Below are positions 37,378-45,615 of a stretch of 58,571 bases of DNA, piece by piece. Source of the stretch: Xanthobacter sp. NM-59 (lineage in GTDB: Bacteria; Pseudomonadota; Alphaproteobacteria; Rhizobiales; Xanthobacteraceae); the NCBI RefSeq assembly GCF_021401125.1, contig NZ_JACBFQ010000017.1, positions 1-58,571 on the forward strand. The letters are read 5' to 3'. A model generated the notes under the pieces. The model was given only the letters and a program-made list of their open reading frames with translations. It searched no databases and had not been told where the DNA came from. Numbering within the stretch: the first letter of the stretch is position 1; each line of letters begins with the position of its first letter. A program made the translations under genes and the position numbers.

Positions 37378-37523
37378 ACGTCCTCATCTATCTCATCCCG
37401 ATCGCTCTGTTCCTGGGCCTTCTGGGGCTCGCCGGCTTTTTGTGGAGCCTCAAGAGCGGCCAGTTCGAGGATCTCGACGGCGCCGCCGTACGCATCCTCA
37501 ATGACGATGATCTGAAGACATGA
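37374..37523 (+). CDS. ccoS: CcoS/FixS, cbb3 oxidase maturation small protein
   Basis: This 49-residue protein has one N-terminal helix (LIYLIPIALFLGLLGLAGFLW) followed by SLKSGQFEDLDGAAVRIL, the invariant CcoS signature. CcoS is required for cofactor insertion into CcoN. It overlaps ccoI at ATGA and the following MFS gene by four bases (ATGAG), so all three are probably translationally coupled. Confidence 0.95.
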   Translation: MNVLIYLIPIALFLGLLGLAGFLWSLKSGQFEDLDGAAVRILNDDDLKT

Positions 37524-38674
37524 GGCCCCAGGCACAGGCTTCTGAGCCCCGGGCGGGCATGCTGGTCTGCGTGTGCGATCCGCAGTTCGATCCGCCGGCC
37601 AACGATAATGGCCCGAAGGCCATTCCCACCCTTGGGCTGGCGCTGGGCTTCGCCTTCGCCGTGCTGGCGCAGACCGTGGCCTCCGCCGCGCTGCCGCTGG
37701 CGGGGGCGATGCTGGCGCCGCCCATGGCCTCGCCGATTCCCTGGCTCACCACCTCTCCGCTTGCCACCTGGCCGTTTGCCGCCATGCTGCTCGGGGCCGC
37801 GCTCGCGTCGTTCCCGGCCTCGTTCCTGCGGGATGCGTTCGGGCGGCGTACGGGCTTTGCCCTCGGCGCTTCGCTGGGGCTGGCGGGTGGCGCGCTGCTC
37901 GTGGCGGCACTGTTGCAGCGTCAGTTCGCCTGGGCCTGCCTGGGGGCCCTTTGGCTCGGCATGGCGCAGGGCTTTTCCTTCTTTTATCGGCATGAGGCTG
38001 CCGCCGCGAGCGGTCGGCCGGCGGCAGCGACGGCGGGCGTGCTCGCGGGCGGCGTGCTGGCGGCCCTGGCGGGACCGACGCTGGCCGGCTTCGCGGAGAG
38101 CCTGGCCGCCCCCTATTTCCTCGTGGGTGCGGCGGGGCTTGCCGCTCTGGCCCATGCGTTGTCCCTGGGCGTCGCGGTGACTCTTGCGCCCGATCCACCG
38201 CCGGTGTTCCGGCCGAAATCGGTCGCGCCGCTGGCGGCCGTTGTGGGGCCGACCCTGCTCGGTGCGCTCGCCTGGTTCGGCATGAGCGCCGTGATGTCGG
38301 GGGCGCCTCTGGCCCTGATGGGTTGCGGCATCGGCGAGGCGGCGGTGTTCGGCTTCATCGCTCTGCACGTGGCCGCCATGTATGCCCCGGCGGTGCCGCT
38401 GGCGTTGGTGGGTGACCGCGTGTCTCCGGTGTTGCTGGCGATGGCCGGCCTTGCGCTGGTGGCGGTTGCGGTGCCGCTTCAGTTGTCCGGCTCGGCGGAA
38501 GGAATCACTGCGGCCCTGCTGGCCGTGGGCGCGGGCTGGTCTGTGGCCACGGTGGGCTGCACGGCATGGCTCTATCGGGCGGGGCGACCCGGGCGGCTTG
38601 CGCTAGCAGTGCACGATGGATCCCTGTTCTCCTGCGCCATTCTGGGCGCTTTGGCGGGCGGCTTCTTGTTCTAA
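37520..38674 (+). CDS. ccoA: CcoA-like MFS copper importer
   Basis: The 384-residue protein has about 11-12 membrane helices of the major facilitator type. It carries Met255-x3-Met259 in helix 7 (WFGMSAVMSG) and His283-x3-Met287 in helix 8 (ALHVAAMYAP). These are the M-x3-M and H-x3-M motifs that mark CcoA, the Rhodobacter capsulatus importer that supplies copper for cbb3 oxidase. The operon position, overlapping ccoS, fits exactly. A CVC sequence lies in the cytoplasmic N-terminus. The last ~29 codons are repeated twice downstream in non-coding DNA. The symbol is by motif and context, not by overall identity. Confidence 0.82.
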   Translation: MRPQAQASEPRAGMLVCVCDPQFDPPANDNGPKAIPTLGLALGFAFAVLAQTVASAALPLAGAMLAPPMASPIPWLTTSPLATWPFAAMLLGAALASFPASFLRDAFGRRTGFALGASLGLAGGALLVAALLQRQFAWACLGALWLGMAQGFSFFYRHEAAAASGRPAAATAGVLAGGVLAALAGPTLAGFAESLAAPYFLVGAAGLAALAHALSLGVAVTLAPDPPPVFRPKSVAPLAAVVGPTLLGALAWFGMSAVMSGAPLALMGCGIGEAAVFGFIALHVAAMYAPAVPLALVGDRVSPVLLAMAGLALVAVAVPLQLSGSAEGITAALLAVGAGWSVATVGCTAWLYRAGRPGRLALAVHDGSLFSCAILGALAGGFLF

Positions 38675-39115
38675 GTGAAGCCCTCGCCCCTGCGCCCCTT
38701 GCCGCATTCGCTCCCGACCTGTCGGCCGGAGGATGGCGGCGCACGGGCGCGGCGTGTGGGCGGCTCGATCGGGGGGGGGACGACCGGGGCGGCTTGCGCT
38801 GCCCGTGCACGATGTGACGCTGTTTTCCTGTGCAGTTCGGAGGGTGGCCGGCGGCTTCCTGTTCCAAGAGAAGCTTTCGCGTTTCCGATCCTTGCCGCGT
38901 TCGTTGCCGACCGGTCGGCCGGTTGGTGGCGGCGCGCGGCACAGAGCGCCGCTGGCTCAATCGGGCGGGACGACCGGTGCGGCTTGCGCTGCCCGTGCAC
39001 GATGTGACGCTGTTTTCCTGTGCAGTTCGGAGGGTGGCCGGCGGCTTCCTGTTCTGTGCGATCTTCGCGGCTGCACTCCTTGCCGCGGTTGCTCGCGCAA
39101 ATCCGGCGGGAGGAT
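38575..39115. repeat. Three tandem copies (~190-196 bp) of the 3' end of the ccoA-like gene
   Basis: Copy 1 is the authentic gene end (RPGRLALAVHDGSLFSCAI...GGFLF) and its flank to about 38770. Copies 2 (about 38771-38960) and 3 (about 38961-39115) follow. Bases 38791-38864 and 38981-39054 are identical over 74 bp; both translate to RPGRLALPVHDVTLFSCAV...AGGFLF or its equivalent in frames that are not expressed. Copy 1 is more diverged, so the 2/3 duplication or conversion is younger. Confidence 0.9.
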
Positions 39116-39187
39116 GACGGGGCGGTCGGCGGCGTGTAGGAGCGGACAGAGGCCTGCGCCGGCGGGCTGCACTGCGCGGAGGTGCCC

Positions 39188-39946
39188 ATGTCCCATCCCT
39201 CCTTTTCCCTCAGCGGCTCCACCGCGCTCGTGACCGGGTCGGTCGCGGGGCTCGGCTTCGAGATCGCGGCCGCGCTGGCGCGGGCAGGGGCCCATGTGCT
39301 GGTGAATGGGCGTGATCGCGACCGGCTCGCGGTCGCCGTCACCGCGATCATTCGCCAGGGCGGGCACGCCGAGCCGCTGGTGCTCGACGTGTTCGACGAG
39401 GCGGCGGTGAGCGCGGCCATCGCTGGGCTGGGGCCCGTCCATATCCTGGTGAACAACGCCGGCGCGCGGGACCGGCGCGGCTTTCTCGACATGGAACAGT
39501 CGGACTTTCGCCGGCTGGTGGAACTGGACCTGATGGCGCCGGCCCACATCACGCGCGAGGTCGCGAAGGGCATGGTCGCGCGCGGCGCGGGCGGACGCAT
39601 CATCAACATCACGTCCATCGCCGGACCGCTGTCACGGGCGGGGGATGCGGCCTATACGGCGGCCAAGGGGGGGCTTGAGGCCCTCACGCGCGCATTGGCG
39701 GCGGATCTGGGGCCCCATGGCATCACGGTGAACGCCATCGCCCCAGGCTATTTCCTCACCGAGCCCAATGCCGAGCTGGGCCGCGACCGGGCGGTGTGCG
39801 AATGGCTTTCGCGCCGCACCGCCCTTGGGCGCTGGGGGAAGCCGGAGGAGGTGGCGGGCGCAGCGGTGTTCCTGGCCTCGCCGGCGGCGTCCTACGTGAC
39901 GGGCCACGTGCTGGCGGTGGATGGGGGCTATCTCGCCCATTTCTGA
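39188..39946 (+). CDS. SDR-family oxidoreductase (gluconate 5-dehydrogenase-like)
   Basis: A 252-residue classical short-chain dehydrogenase: cofactor motif TGSVAGLGFEIAAALARAG, NNAG, catalytic Ser in ITSIAGPLS and Tyr-x3-Lys in AAYTAAKGGLEALTRALA, plus NAIAPGYFLTEPN. The opening FSLSGSTALVTGS and the NGRD cofactor loop (favouring NADP) resemble gluconate 5-dehydrogenases, but the substrate is uncertain. GGAGGTG supports the ATG at 39188. It stands alone, convergent with trkH. Confidence 0.88.
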   Translation: MSHPSFSLSGSTALVTGSVAGLGFEIAAALARAGAHVLVNGRDRDRLAVAVTAIIRQGGHAEPLVLDVFDEAAVSAAIAGLGPVHILVNNAGARDRRGFLDMEQSDFRRLVELDLMAPAHITREVAKGMVARGAGGRIINITSIAGPLSRAGDAAYTAAKGGLEALTRALAADLGPHGITVNAIAPGYFLTEPNAELGRDRAVCEWLSRRTALGRWGKPEEVAGAAVFLASPAASYVTGHVLAVDGGYLAHF

Positions 39947-40008
39947 AGGGCAGTTCGCCGGGGCGCGTTGGCGCGCGTCCCCGCATGTGAGCCGGGATCG
40001 ACTGCGTG

Positions 40009-41505
40009 CTAGCGCACCCAGAAGCGCGGCAGCAGCAGCACCAGGGCGGTGATGATCTCCAGGCGCCCCAGCATCATGGTGAGGGTGAGCAGCCAGATGG
40101 CGCCGTCGGGCAGGCTGGCGAAGTTGCTGGATGGCCCGACCACCGGACCGAGGCCGGGGCCCACATTGGCGAGGCACGCGATCGCCGCCGAGAAGGCGGT
40201 GGTGAGGTCGAGCCCCATGAGATTGAGCGCCACGCCCACCAGCAGGAAGGTGAAGAAGTAGAGAAAGACGAAGCCGAGCACCGAGGCCACCACATCGTCC
40301 GCGACCGGGGCGCCGCCATAGCGCAGGGGAAAGACGCCATGGCGGAAGGCGATGCGCTTGAAGTGCTGGCGGATGGCCTTGCCGGTGATGGCCACGCGCA
40401 TGGCCTTGAGCCCGCCGGACGTGGAACCGGTGCAGCCCCCGAGGAACATGAGCACGAAGAAGATCGTGTTCGAGAGCGCGCCCCAGTTGGAATAATCCAC
40501 CGTCATGAAGCCGGTGGTGGAGATGATGGACGCGACGGTGAACAGGGCGCCGCGAAAGGCGGTTTCACCAGTGGCGATGCCCTGGAGGGTCTGCTGCAGG
40601 AAGGACGCGGCCGTGAACAGCGCCACGATGGTGAAGAACACCCGCACTTCGGAATTGGTGAACAGCCGCCGGACATCGCCGCTCAGCGCGCGCACGTAGA
40701 GGGGGAAGGGCAGGGCGGCGGCCAGCATGAACACAATGGCCACATAGTCGACCACCGGGTTCTTGAATACCATCATCGAATAGTCGGAATTGGCGAAGCC
40801 GCCGCTCGACAGGGTGGACATGGCAAGGGTGACGGAATCGAACAGATTCAGCCCCGCTGCCCGGTAGCAGATGGCGCACACGGCGGTGAGCAGCACGTAG
40901 GCGACGATGAGGCCCTTGGCGATGGCCTCCGCGCGCGGCAGGAATTTCTCCGATTTGTCGGAGGATTCCGTGCGGAAGAGCTGCATGCCGCCGATGGAGA
41001 GCACCGGCAGCACGGCGATGGCGATGCCGATGATGCCGATGCCGCCGAACCAGTGCAGCAGCGCCCGCCACAGCAGGATGCCGCGGGGCTGCGCATCGAG
41101 CCCGGACATCACGCTGGCCCCGGTGGTGGTGAGGCCACTCATGGCCTCGAACACCGCCTTGGTGAAGGTGAGCTGGGAGGCGCCCCACATCAGCGGCAGG
41201 GCGGCGAAGATGGTGAGGACGACCCACACGCTGGTGGTGAGCAGGAAGGCCTGGCGAAGATCCAGCTTCTGCGTGCCGGTGGTGCGGCCCGAGGTCCACA
41301 GCAGCACGCCCACGAAGATGGTGATGGCGGCGGAGCCGACGAAGGCGCCCCGGCTGGTGGTGCCGGAGGCGAAATCGACCGCGGCCGGCAGCAGCATGCT
41401 GGCGCCGAGAATGGCCAGCAGGATGCCGAGGGTCGCCGCCACCGGGCGCAGATTGAGAACGGAGAGGGCCTGGGCCTCCACCGTCGGAATACGCGCCGCG
41501 TGCAT
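40009..41505 (-). CDS. trkH: TrkH-family potassium uptake protein
   Basis: TrkH is the pore subunit of the Trk potassium uptake system. The 498-residue protein has four M1-P-M2 repeats with selectivity-filter segments GLTTTGASV, STLSSGGFAN, ISTTGFMT and LANVGPGLG. LHWFGGIGIIGIAIAVLPVLSIGGMQLFRTE and GGCTGSTSGGLKAMR are further hallmarks. It needs a TrkA partner, which is not in the window. Length is normal. Confidence 0.96.
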   Translation of the reverse strand: MHAARIPTVEAQALSVLNLRPVAATLGILLAILGASMLLPAAVDFASGTTSRGAFVGSAAITIFVGVLLWTSGRTTGTQKLDLRQAFLLTTSVWVVLTIFAALPLMWGASQLTFTKAVFEAMSGLTTTGASVMSGLDAQPRGILLWRALLHWFGGIGIIGIAIAVLPVLSIGGMQLFRTESSDKSEKFLPRAEAIAKGLIVAYVLLTAVCAICYRAAGLNLFDSVTLAMSTLSSGGFANSDYSMMVFKNPVVDYVAIVFMLAAALPFPLYVRALSGDVRRLFTNSEVRVFFTIVALFTAASFLQQTLQGIATGETAFRGALFTVASIISTTGFMTVDYSNWGALSNTIFFVLMFLGGCTGSTSGGLKAMRVAITGKAIRQHFKRIAFRHGVFPLRYGGAPVADDVVASVLGFVFLYFFTFLLVGVALNLMGLDLTTAFSAAIACLANVGPGLGPVVGPSSNFASLPDGAIWLLTLTMMLGRLEIITALVLLLPRFWVR

Positions 41506-41518
41506 GTGGCCCCCGCCT

Positions 41519-41596
41519 AGAGCGTCTTCGCGCGAAGAAGGCGCATCAACTCAATAAACTAGTGCATTTCCCCAGTTTTGCGAAACAGGGAAATGC
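41519..41596. repeat. Dispersed intergenic repeat (deleted copy) plus long hairpin
   Basis: 41519-41563 carries AGAGCGTCTTCGCGCGAAG and GCGCATCAACTCAATA, the same element as at 45380-45450 (opposite strand) but lacking 21 internal bases. Next to it, 41564-41596 forms a hairpin with a 9-bp perfect stem (GCATTTCCC / GGGAAATGC) and an inner GTTT / AAAC. It lies between trkH and apaG. Confidence 0.8.
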
Positions 41597-41629
41597 TTCA
41601 GCTGCGCGCCGGGTCGGGCCCGCCGGTCT

Positions 41630-42022
41630 TCAGTTCAGAACGCGCCGGGCGTCGGGCACGTCCAGGGAGAAGGCCGGAACCTCGATGGAGAAGGTCTCGC
41701 CGCTCTCGGTCTGCATGTCATAGCTGCCGCGCATGATGCCGGTGGCGGTGTTGAGCGGCACGCCGCTCGTATATTCGAACCGGCCGCCGGGCGGAAGCAG
41801 GGGCTCCTCGCCCACCACGCCGGCACCGTGCACTTCCTCCACCTGCCCGTGGGCGTCGGTGATGACCCAGTGGCGCGCCTTCAGCTGCACGGTCTCGGAA
41901 CCGAGATTGGCGACTTCAATCGTGTAGGCCCAAAAATAGCGGCTGTGTTCGGGCTCGGACCGTTCGGCCACGTAGCGCGGTGTCGCGGTGACCTGGATCT
42001 GCCGTGTAATGGCGCGGTACAT
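41630..42022 (-). CDS. apaG: ApaG (DUF525) protein
   Basis: The 130-residue ApaG protein has a fibronectin-like fold: YRAITRQIQVTATPRYVAERSEPEHSRYFWAYTIEV, LKARHWVITDAHG, VHGAGVVGEEPLLPPGG and MRGSYDMQTESGETF. ApaG is linked to cobalt/magnesium resistance phenotypes in enterobacteria; its molecular role is unknown. I begin at 42022, dropping a 104-residue extension with no homology. Confidence 0.94.
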   Translation of the reverse strand: MYRAITRQIQVTATPRYVAERSEPEHSRYFWAYTIEVANLGSETVQLKARHWVITDAHGQVEEVHGAGVVGEEPLLPPGGRFEYTSGVPLNTATGIMRGSYDMQTESGETFSIEVPAFSLDVPDARRVLN

Positions 42023-42196
42023 TCCCGCTTCGCTCCCCTCAAGGCGGGGGTGGCCCCCCGCAGCCAAAAATGAATTCGCGATCTGCCTCGCGGACATAAG
42101 AACGCGCGCAGCATATCGCGCGCCGCCGCCATGTGCACGCCTCTCGTGAGTGGCAGCCGGATGCCGGCACGGATGCGAATCGAAGGGGAAAACGAG

Positions 42197-42220
42197 AAGG
42201 GGCCGCTGAGGCGGCCCCTT
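42197..42220 (-). terminator. Terminator of the AhpD-like gene
   Basis: A perfect 10-bp stem (AAGGGGCCGC / GCGGCCCCTT) with a 4-nt loop lies 33 bases after the stop at 42253. On the minus strand it is followed by CTCGTTTT. Confidence 0.8.
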
Positions 42221-42252
42221 GCAGAGCTTCACGGCGGCTGCCGCGGGGCCGA

Positions 42253-42597
42253 TCAGGCGGCGCTGAACTGGTCGTAGGCGCGCAGGGCGTCGGCGGCATA
42301 CATGAGGGCCGGGCCGCCGCCCATATAGACGCACATGGACAGCATCTCAGACACCTCGGCGCGGGTCGCGCCCAGCTCCTTCAGGGCCTTGGCATGGAAG
42401 CCGATGCAGCCGTCGCAGCGCTGGGTGACGCCAATGGCGAGCGCGATCAGCTCCTTGGTCTTCTTGTCCAGCACGCCGTCGGCGCTGGCGGCCTTGGCCA
42501 TGCTGTAGAAGCCCGCCATGGCATCCGGCACTTCCTTCCGCAGCTCGCCCGTATAGCGCGAGATGTCGGCGATCAGCTCCTTGTAATCCTTGCTCAT
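42253..42597 (-). CDS. Carboxymuconolactone decarboxylase/AhpD-like protein
   Basis: The 114-residue all-helical protein has the AhpD-type redox motif CDGCIGFHAKAL (Cys-x2-Cys with His three residues on) preceded by ELIALAIGVTQR. Such proteins act as thiol-dependent peroxidases or disulfide reductants. It is divergent from an ArsR-type regulator with predicted sensing cysteines, across a 130-bp gap holding an inverted repeat, so it is probably the regulator's target. The start at 42597 has AGGGG upstream. Confidence 0.92.
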   Translation of the reverse strand: MSKDYKELIADISRYTGELRKEVPDAMAGFYSMAKAASADGVLDKKTKELIALAIGVTQRCDGCIGFHAKALKELGATRAEVSEMLSMCVYMGGGPALMYAADALRAYDQFSAA

Positions 42598-42608
42598 TGG
42601 CAACCCCT

Positions 42609-42650
42609 GACATATGATGAAGTCCTAATATCAGCTCATCATGATATGTC
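42609..42650. promoter_or_regulatory. Inverted-repeat operator between AhpD-like gene and ArsR regulator
   Basis: GACATAT-GATGA and TCATC-ATG-ATATGTC form a near-perfect inverted repeat around AT-rich DNA, covering the likely promoters of both divergent genes. Binding by the neighbouring regulator is inferred. Confidence 0.6.
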
Positions 42651-42728
42651 AATCGCGGCCATATGCTGTATGGGTGTTGCGAGGCCGGGGCCGGAGCGAA
42701 GAGCACAAGGGTGCAAGGGCGAAGCGGG

Positions 42729-43106
42729 ATGAGCGAGGTCGACCAGACCGAAATCGAGGGGGTCGCGGGCGGCGAAAGCGGGCGCGCGTTTGCCGACGAC
42801 CGCTCGGAGGCGGCGGCGCAGTTTCTCAGCGGGCTCGCCAATCCCCGCCGGCTCCGCATTCTCTGCCAGCTCTCATCCGGCGAGAAGAGTGTCTCCGAGC
42901 TCTCGGAGGCCACCGGCATTTCACAGACGTCCATGTCCCAGCATCTGTCGAAGCTGAAGAGCGAGGGGATCGTCTCCTTCCGCCGCGAGCATCGGCATCT
43001 GTATTATTACATCTGCAATCCGGTCGTGACCGACGTCATGGCCGCGATCTACACCAACTTCTGCGCACTCGCGGCGGACGAGGAGCGGCCCGGCGCCGCG
43101 TCCTGA
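42729..43106 (+). CDS. ArsR-family thiol-sensing regulator (BigR/SqrR-like)
   Basis: The 125-residue winged-helix protein has LSGLANPRRLRILCQLSSGEKSV, SELSEATGISQTSMSQHLSKLKSEGIVSFRREHRHLYYYI and an ordered C-terminal helix. Metal motifs such as ELCVCDL are absent. Cys46 (alpha-2) and Cys112 (last helix) are 66 residues apart, the spacing of the persulfide-sensing pair in SqrR (41/107) and BigR (42/108). It probably represses the divergent AhpD-like gene and itself through the inverted repeat at 42609-42650, released by reactive sulfur or oxidants. The start at 42729 was chosen by homology. Confidence 0.85.
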   Translation: MSEVDQTEIEGVAGGESGRAFADDRSEAAAQFLSGLANPRRLRILCQLSSGEKSVSELSEATGISQTSMSQHLSKLKSEGIVSFRREHRHLYYYICNPVVTDVMAAIYTNFCALAADEERPGAAS

Positions 43107-43328
43107 CCGCGCGGGAGGCGGTCGCGCTGAGGCGCGGCGGGTGCGGGGCCTCCTCGCGCCCCGGGGCCCGCCGGTGTCGGGCCGCGCCCCTTTCTCACGC
43201 AAAGACCGTGCGCGCGGGCCGCAGGCCTGCACCATGGGCAATAAGCAGCACCCCGTGGGGGCAAGCCCCGGTGCGTGACGCTGATCGGCCTTGATATCCC
43301 CCAAAGAGCGCGGCGAAGGACGCCGGGC

Positions 43329-45269
43329 TCAGTGGGATTTGATGGCCGGCAGGAGGCTTTCCACCGCCTTGTCGATGTCATCCCGCAGGACCATGGAGCC
43401 GGCCACGTTGAGATGGCCGCCATCGGCCATCACCACCTTGCCATTGAGCACCGGGCTGCACTGGTCGCCGTCGCAGAAGTGTTCGCGGGGGATCACGACG
43501 CGCACCAGCGGGTTGCCTTCCGCCATGCGGGCAAGCGCCTGTTCGGTGGGGATGACGTGTTGCGCCCACTTCTTGGCGTCGATGCCGCAGTGCTCGGGGC
43601 TGTTGCCCAGGAAGCTTTGCTGGATCACGCAGCGTCCGCCGCCGGTCATGAAGGCCACGGGCGGCGCGATCAGCACCACCGCCCGCCCGGTGGCGGTGAA
43701 CTCCTTCACCGCGGCGGCAAGGGAGGCGAGGGTTTCCTCAGGGTCGTGCGCCGCGCGCCAGTTGCCGCCGAGCACCACCAGTTTGATCTCCGGATTGTCG
43801 AAGATCGCCTTGAGAGAGCGCTCGCGGAACGCGTTGCACACCTTCTCATCCCGGGTCCTGGCCTTGTCGTCGGGCAGCCGCGAGAAGCAGCCCGAGCGCG
43901 TCATCTGGACCAGGCCGAAGCCGAGGTCGCGCGCCACGTCATCAACGGCCGGGGCATGGTGGTTGGCGAAGGAGTCACCCCAAAGCGCCATGAGCGGGGC
44001 ATGCGGATCGGTGGAGCCGAACCGGCAGGTCTCGTCGGAAACGGGGACGTCACGGCCGTTCGAGCCGAGCAGGCAGGCGTCCGTGCCCTTCCACAGGGTC
44101 TTGGTCTGCCGCTCCACTTCCTCGGCCACGGCCGATGAGCGGCTGGGCAGGCCGTGGGTCCACTTCAGAATGGATCCCACGCCGATCAGGATGAGGAGGG
44201 CACACACGCCAATGCCGATGCTGCGCATCTCGGAGCGGAACGAGGAGAAGGCGGAACGCCGGAAGGGCGCCTCCACGAACCGCCACGACAGGAACGAGAG
44301 GAGCAGCATCGCGGCGATCGCCGCCACCAGCATGAGGGTGGAGGGTTCCCGCCCGGTCACGAGCCAGAGGAACACCAGGATCGGCCAGTGCCAGAGATAG
44401 AGCGAATAGGAGATCAGCCCCACCCACACCAAGGGGGTGATGGACAGCAGGCGGCCGGCCCATGTCACCCGTCCCTGCTCACCCGCCCACAGGATGAAGA
44501 GCGCGCCGAGGGTGGGGATGAGGGCCATGGCGCCGGGGAAGGTGGTTTGCCGCGTGAAGAATGCGGAGGCGCCCAGGATCATCAGCACGCCAGCCGCCGC
44601 CAGGACTTCCGCGATGATCGGACGGCGGATGCGCGGCAGCAGGCCGAGCGCGAGCGTGGCCCCCAGCAGCAGTTCCCAGATGCGCCCCGAGAGATTGAAA
44701 TAGGCCCGGTTGGGCTCAAGGATCGCATTACGCGTTGAATCGTAAAGCGAAAAGGCCATGAGGCCGAAGATGAGGTAGGGCCGCAGGCGCTTCAGACGCG
44801 GATGGGTGAACGCCGCCAGCAGCAGCGGCCAGAAGAGATAGAACTGCTCTTCGATGGAGAGCGACCACATGTGCAGCAGTGGCTGCTCATGGGCATCCGG
44901 CCCGAAATAAAAGACCGTGGAGCGGAAGTAGTCATTGGCGAAAAAGACCGAGGCTGCCCGCAGCTGCTCTCCATACCGGGCAAGCACCGCCGGCGGCAGG
45001 ATGATCAGCGCCGCCACCGTGGTGACCACCGCGACCAGCACGTAAGCGGGCAGGATGCGCCGCACGCGCCGGTCATAGAAACGCGTCAGGCTGAAGCCCT
45101 CTTTGTCGAGGTCCGATGCGATGATGGTGGTGATGAGGTAGCCGGAGATGACGAAAAAAACGTCGACACCCACGAAGCCGCCCGGCACCGCCGTGAAACC
45201 CGCATGGAACAGAACGACAGGAAGCACCGCCAGCGCGCGAAGGCCGCTGATATCCGCCCGATATCGCAT
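43329..45269 (-). CDS. Membrane acyltransferase with C-terminal SGNH domain (OafA/YrhL type)
   Basis: The 646-residue protein has an N-terminal Acyltransferase_3 domain with about ten helices (about 1-370): RADISGLRALAVLPVVLFHAG with the catalytic His, FVGVDVFFVISGYLI, RRVRRILPAY, LLHMWSLSIEEQFYLFWPLLL and YSLYLWHWPI. A periplasmic SGNH hydrolase-like domain follows, with GDSFANH and the DGGHLN Asp-His pair. Such proteins O-acetylate lipopolysaccharide, exopolysaccharide or peptidoglycan. It stands alone with no sugar-polymer genes nearby, so the substrate is unknown. Confidence 0.92.
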   Translation of the reverse strand: MRYRADISGLRALAVLPVVLFHAGFTAVPGGFVGVDVFFVISGYLITTIIASDLDKEGFSLTRFYDRRVRRILPAYVLVAVVTTVAALIILPPAVLARYGEQLRAASVFFANDYFRSTVFYFGPDAHEQPLLHMWSLSIEEQFYLFWPLLLAAFTHPRLKRLRPYLIFGLMAFSLYDSTRNAILEPNRAYFNLSGRIWELLLGATLALGLLPRIRRPIIAEVLAAAGVLMILGASAFFTRQTTFPGAMALIPTLGALFILWAGEQGRVTWAGRLLSITPLVWVGLISYSLYLWHWPILVFLWLVTGREPSTLMLVAAIAAMLLLSFLSWRFVEAPFRRSAFSSFRSEMRSIGIGVCALLILIGVGSILKWTHGLPSRSSAVAEEVERQTKTLWKGTDACLLGSNGRDVPVSDETCRFGSTDPHAPLMALWGDSFANHHAPAVDDVARDLGFGLVQMTRSGCFSRLPDDKARTRDEKVCNAFRERSLKAIFDNPEIKLVVLGGNWRAAHDPEETLASLAAAVKEFTATGRAVVLIAPPVAFMTGGGRCVIQQSFLGNSPEHCGIDAKKWAQHVIPTEQALARMAEGNPLVRVVIPREHFCDGDQCSPVLNGKVVMADGGHLNVAGSMVLRDDIDKAVESLLPAIKSH

Positions 45270-45615
45270 AAACCAGGTCCGCTCCGTGGACCCGTTCCCC
45301 GCTCCGCCTCCTACCAGAGGAACGCACGAGAATGTCCAGGGTCCCTAGAGCGCCCTCCGCTCGCACCAGCTTACGGATAACGCTCTAATGTATTGAGTTG
45401 ACGCGTCTTCTTCGCGCGAACCGGCATCGACTTCGCGCGAAAACGCTCCATAATCCTTGCCGCGGAGGAGGCATTCGCCCTGACGCCGAGGCCCACAGGC
45501 GCGGTCCCCTCGAGGCCCGCTCGCGTGTGCTGTCGGAGTTAGGTCAACAGCCCTTGCCGGTCAAGCCGCAGCCTTGCGGGGGATGGGGCCGCGCGCCGGG
45601 GCGCGGCCCGGATGC
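45270..45615. other. 346-bp intergenic region with a dispersed repeat and a hairpin
   Basis: It contains the repeat at 45380-45450 and a 9-bp perfect stem GGGCCGCGC / GCGCGGCCC at 45586-45609, just beyond the potI stop. That stem lacks a T-tract and is a weak terminator candidate. No gene is seen. Confidence 0.5.
45380..45450 (-). repeat. Dispersed intergenic repeat (full copy)
   Basis: On the minus strand the element runs GGAGCGTTTTCGCGCGAAG, about ten bases, TTCGCGCGAAG again, then ACGCGTCAACTCAATA and TAGAGCG. It contains the 11-bp direct repeat TTCGCGCGAAG twice. A shorter copy lies at 41519-41563 in the other orientation. Elements of this type are common between genes in Hyphomicrobiales genomes. 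Confidence 0.85.
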
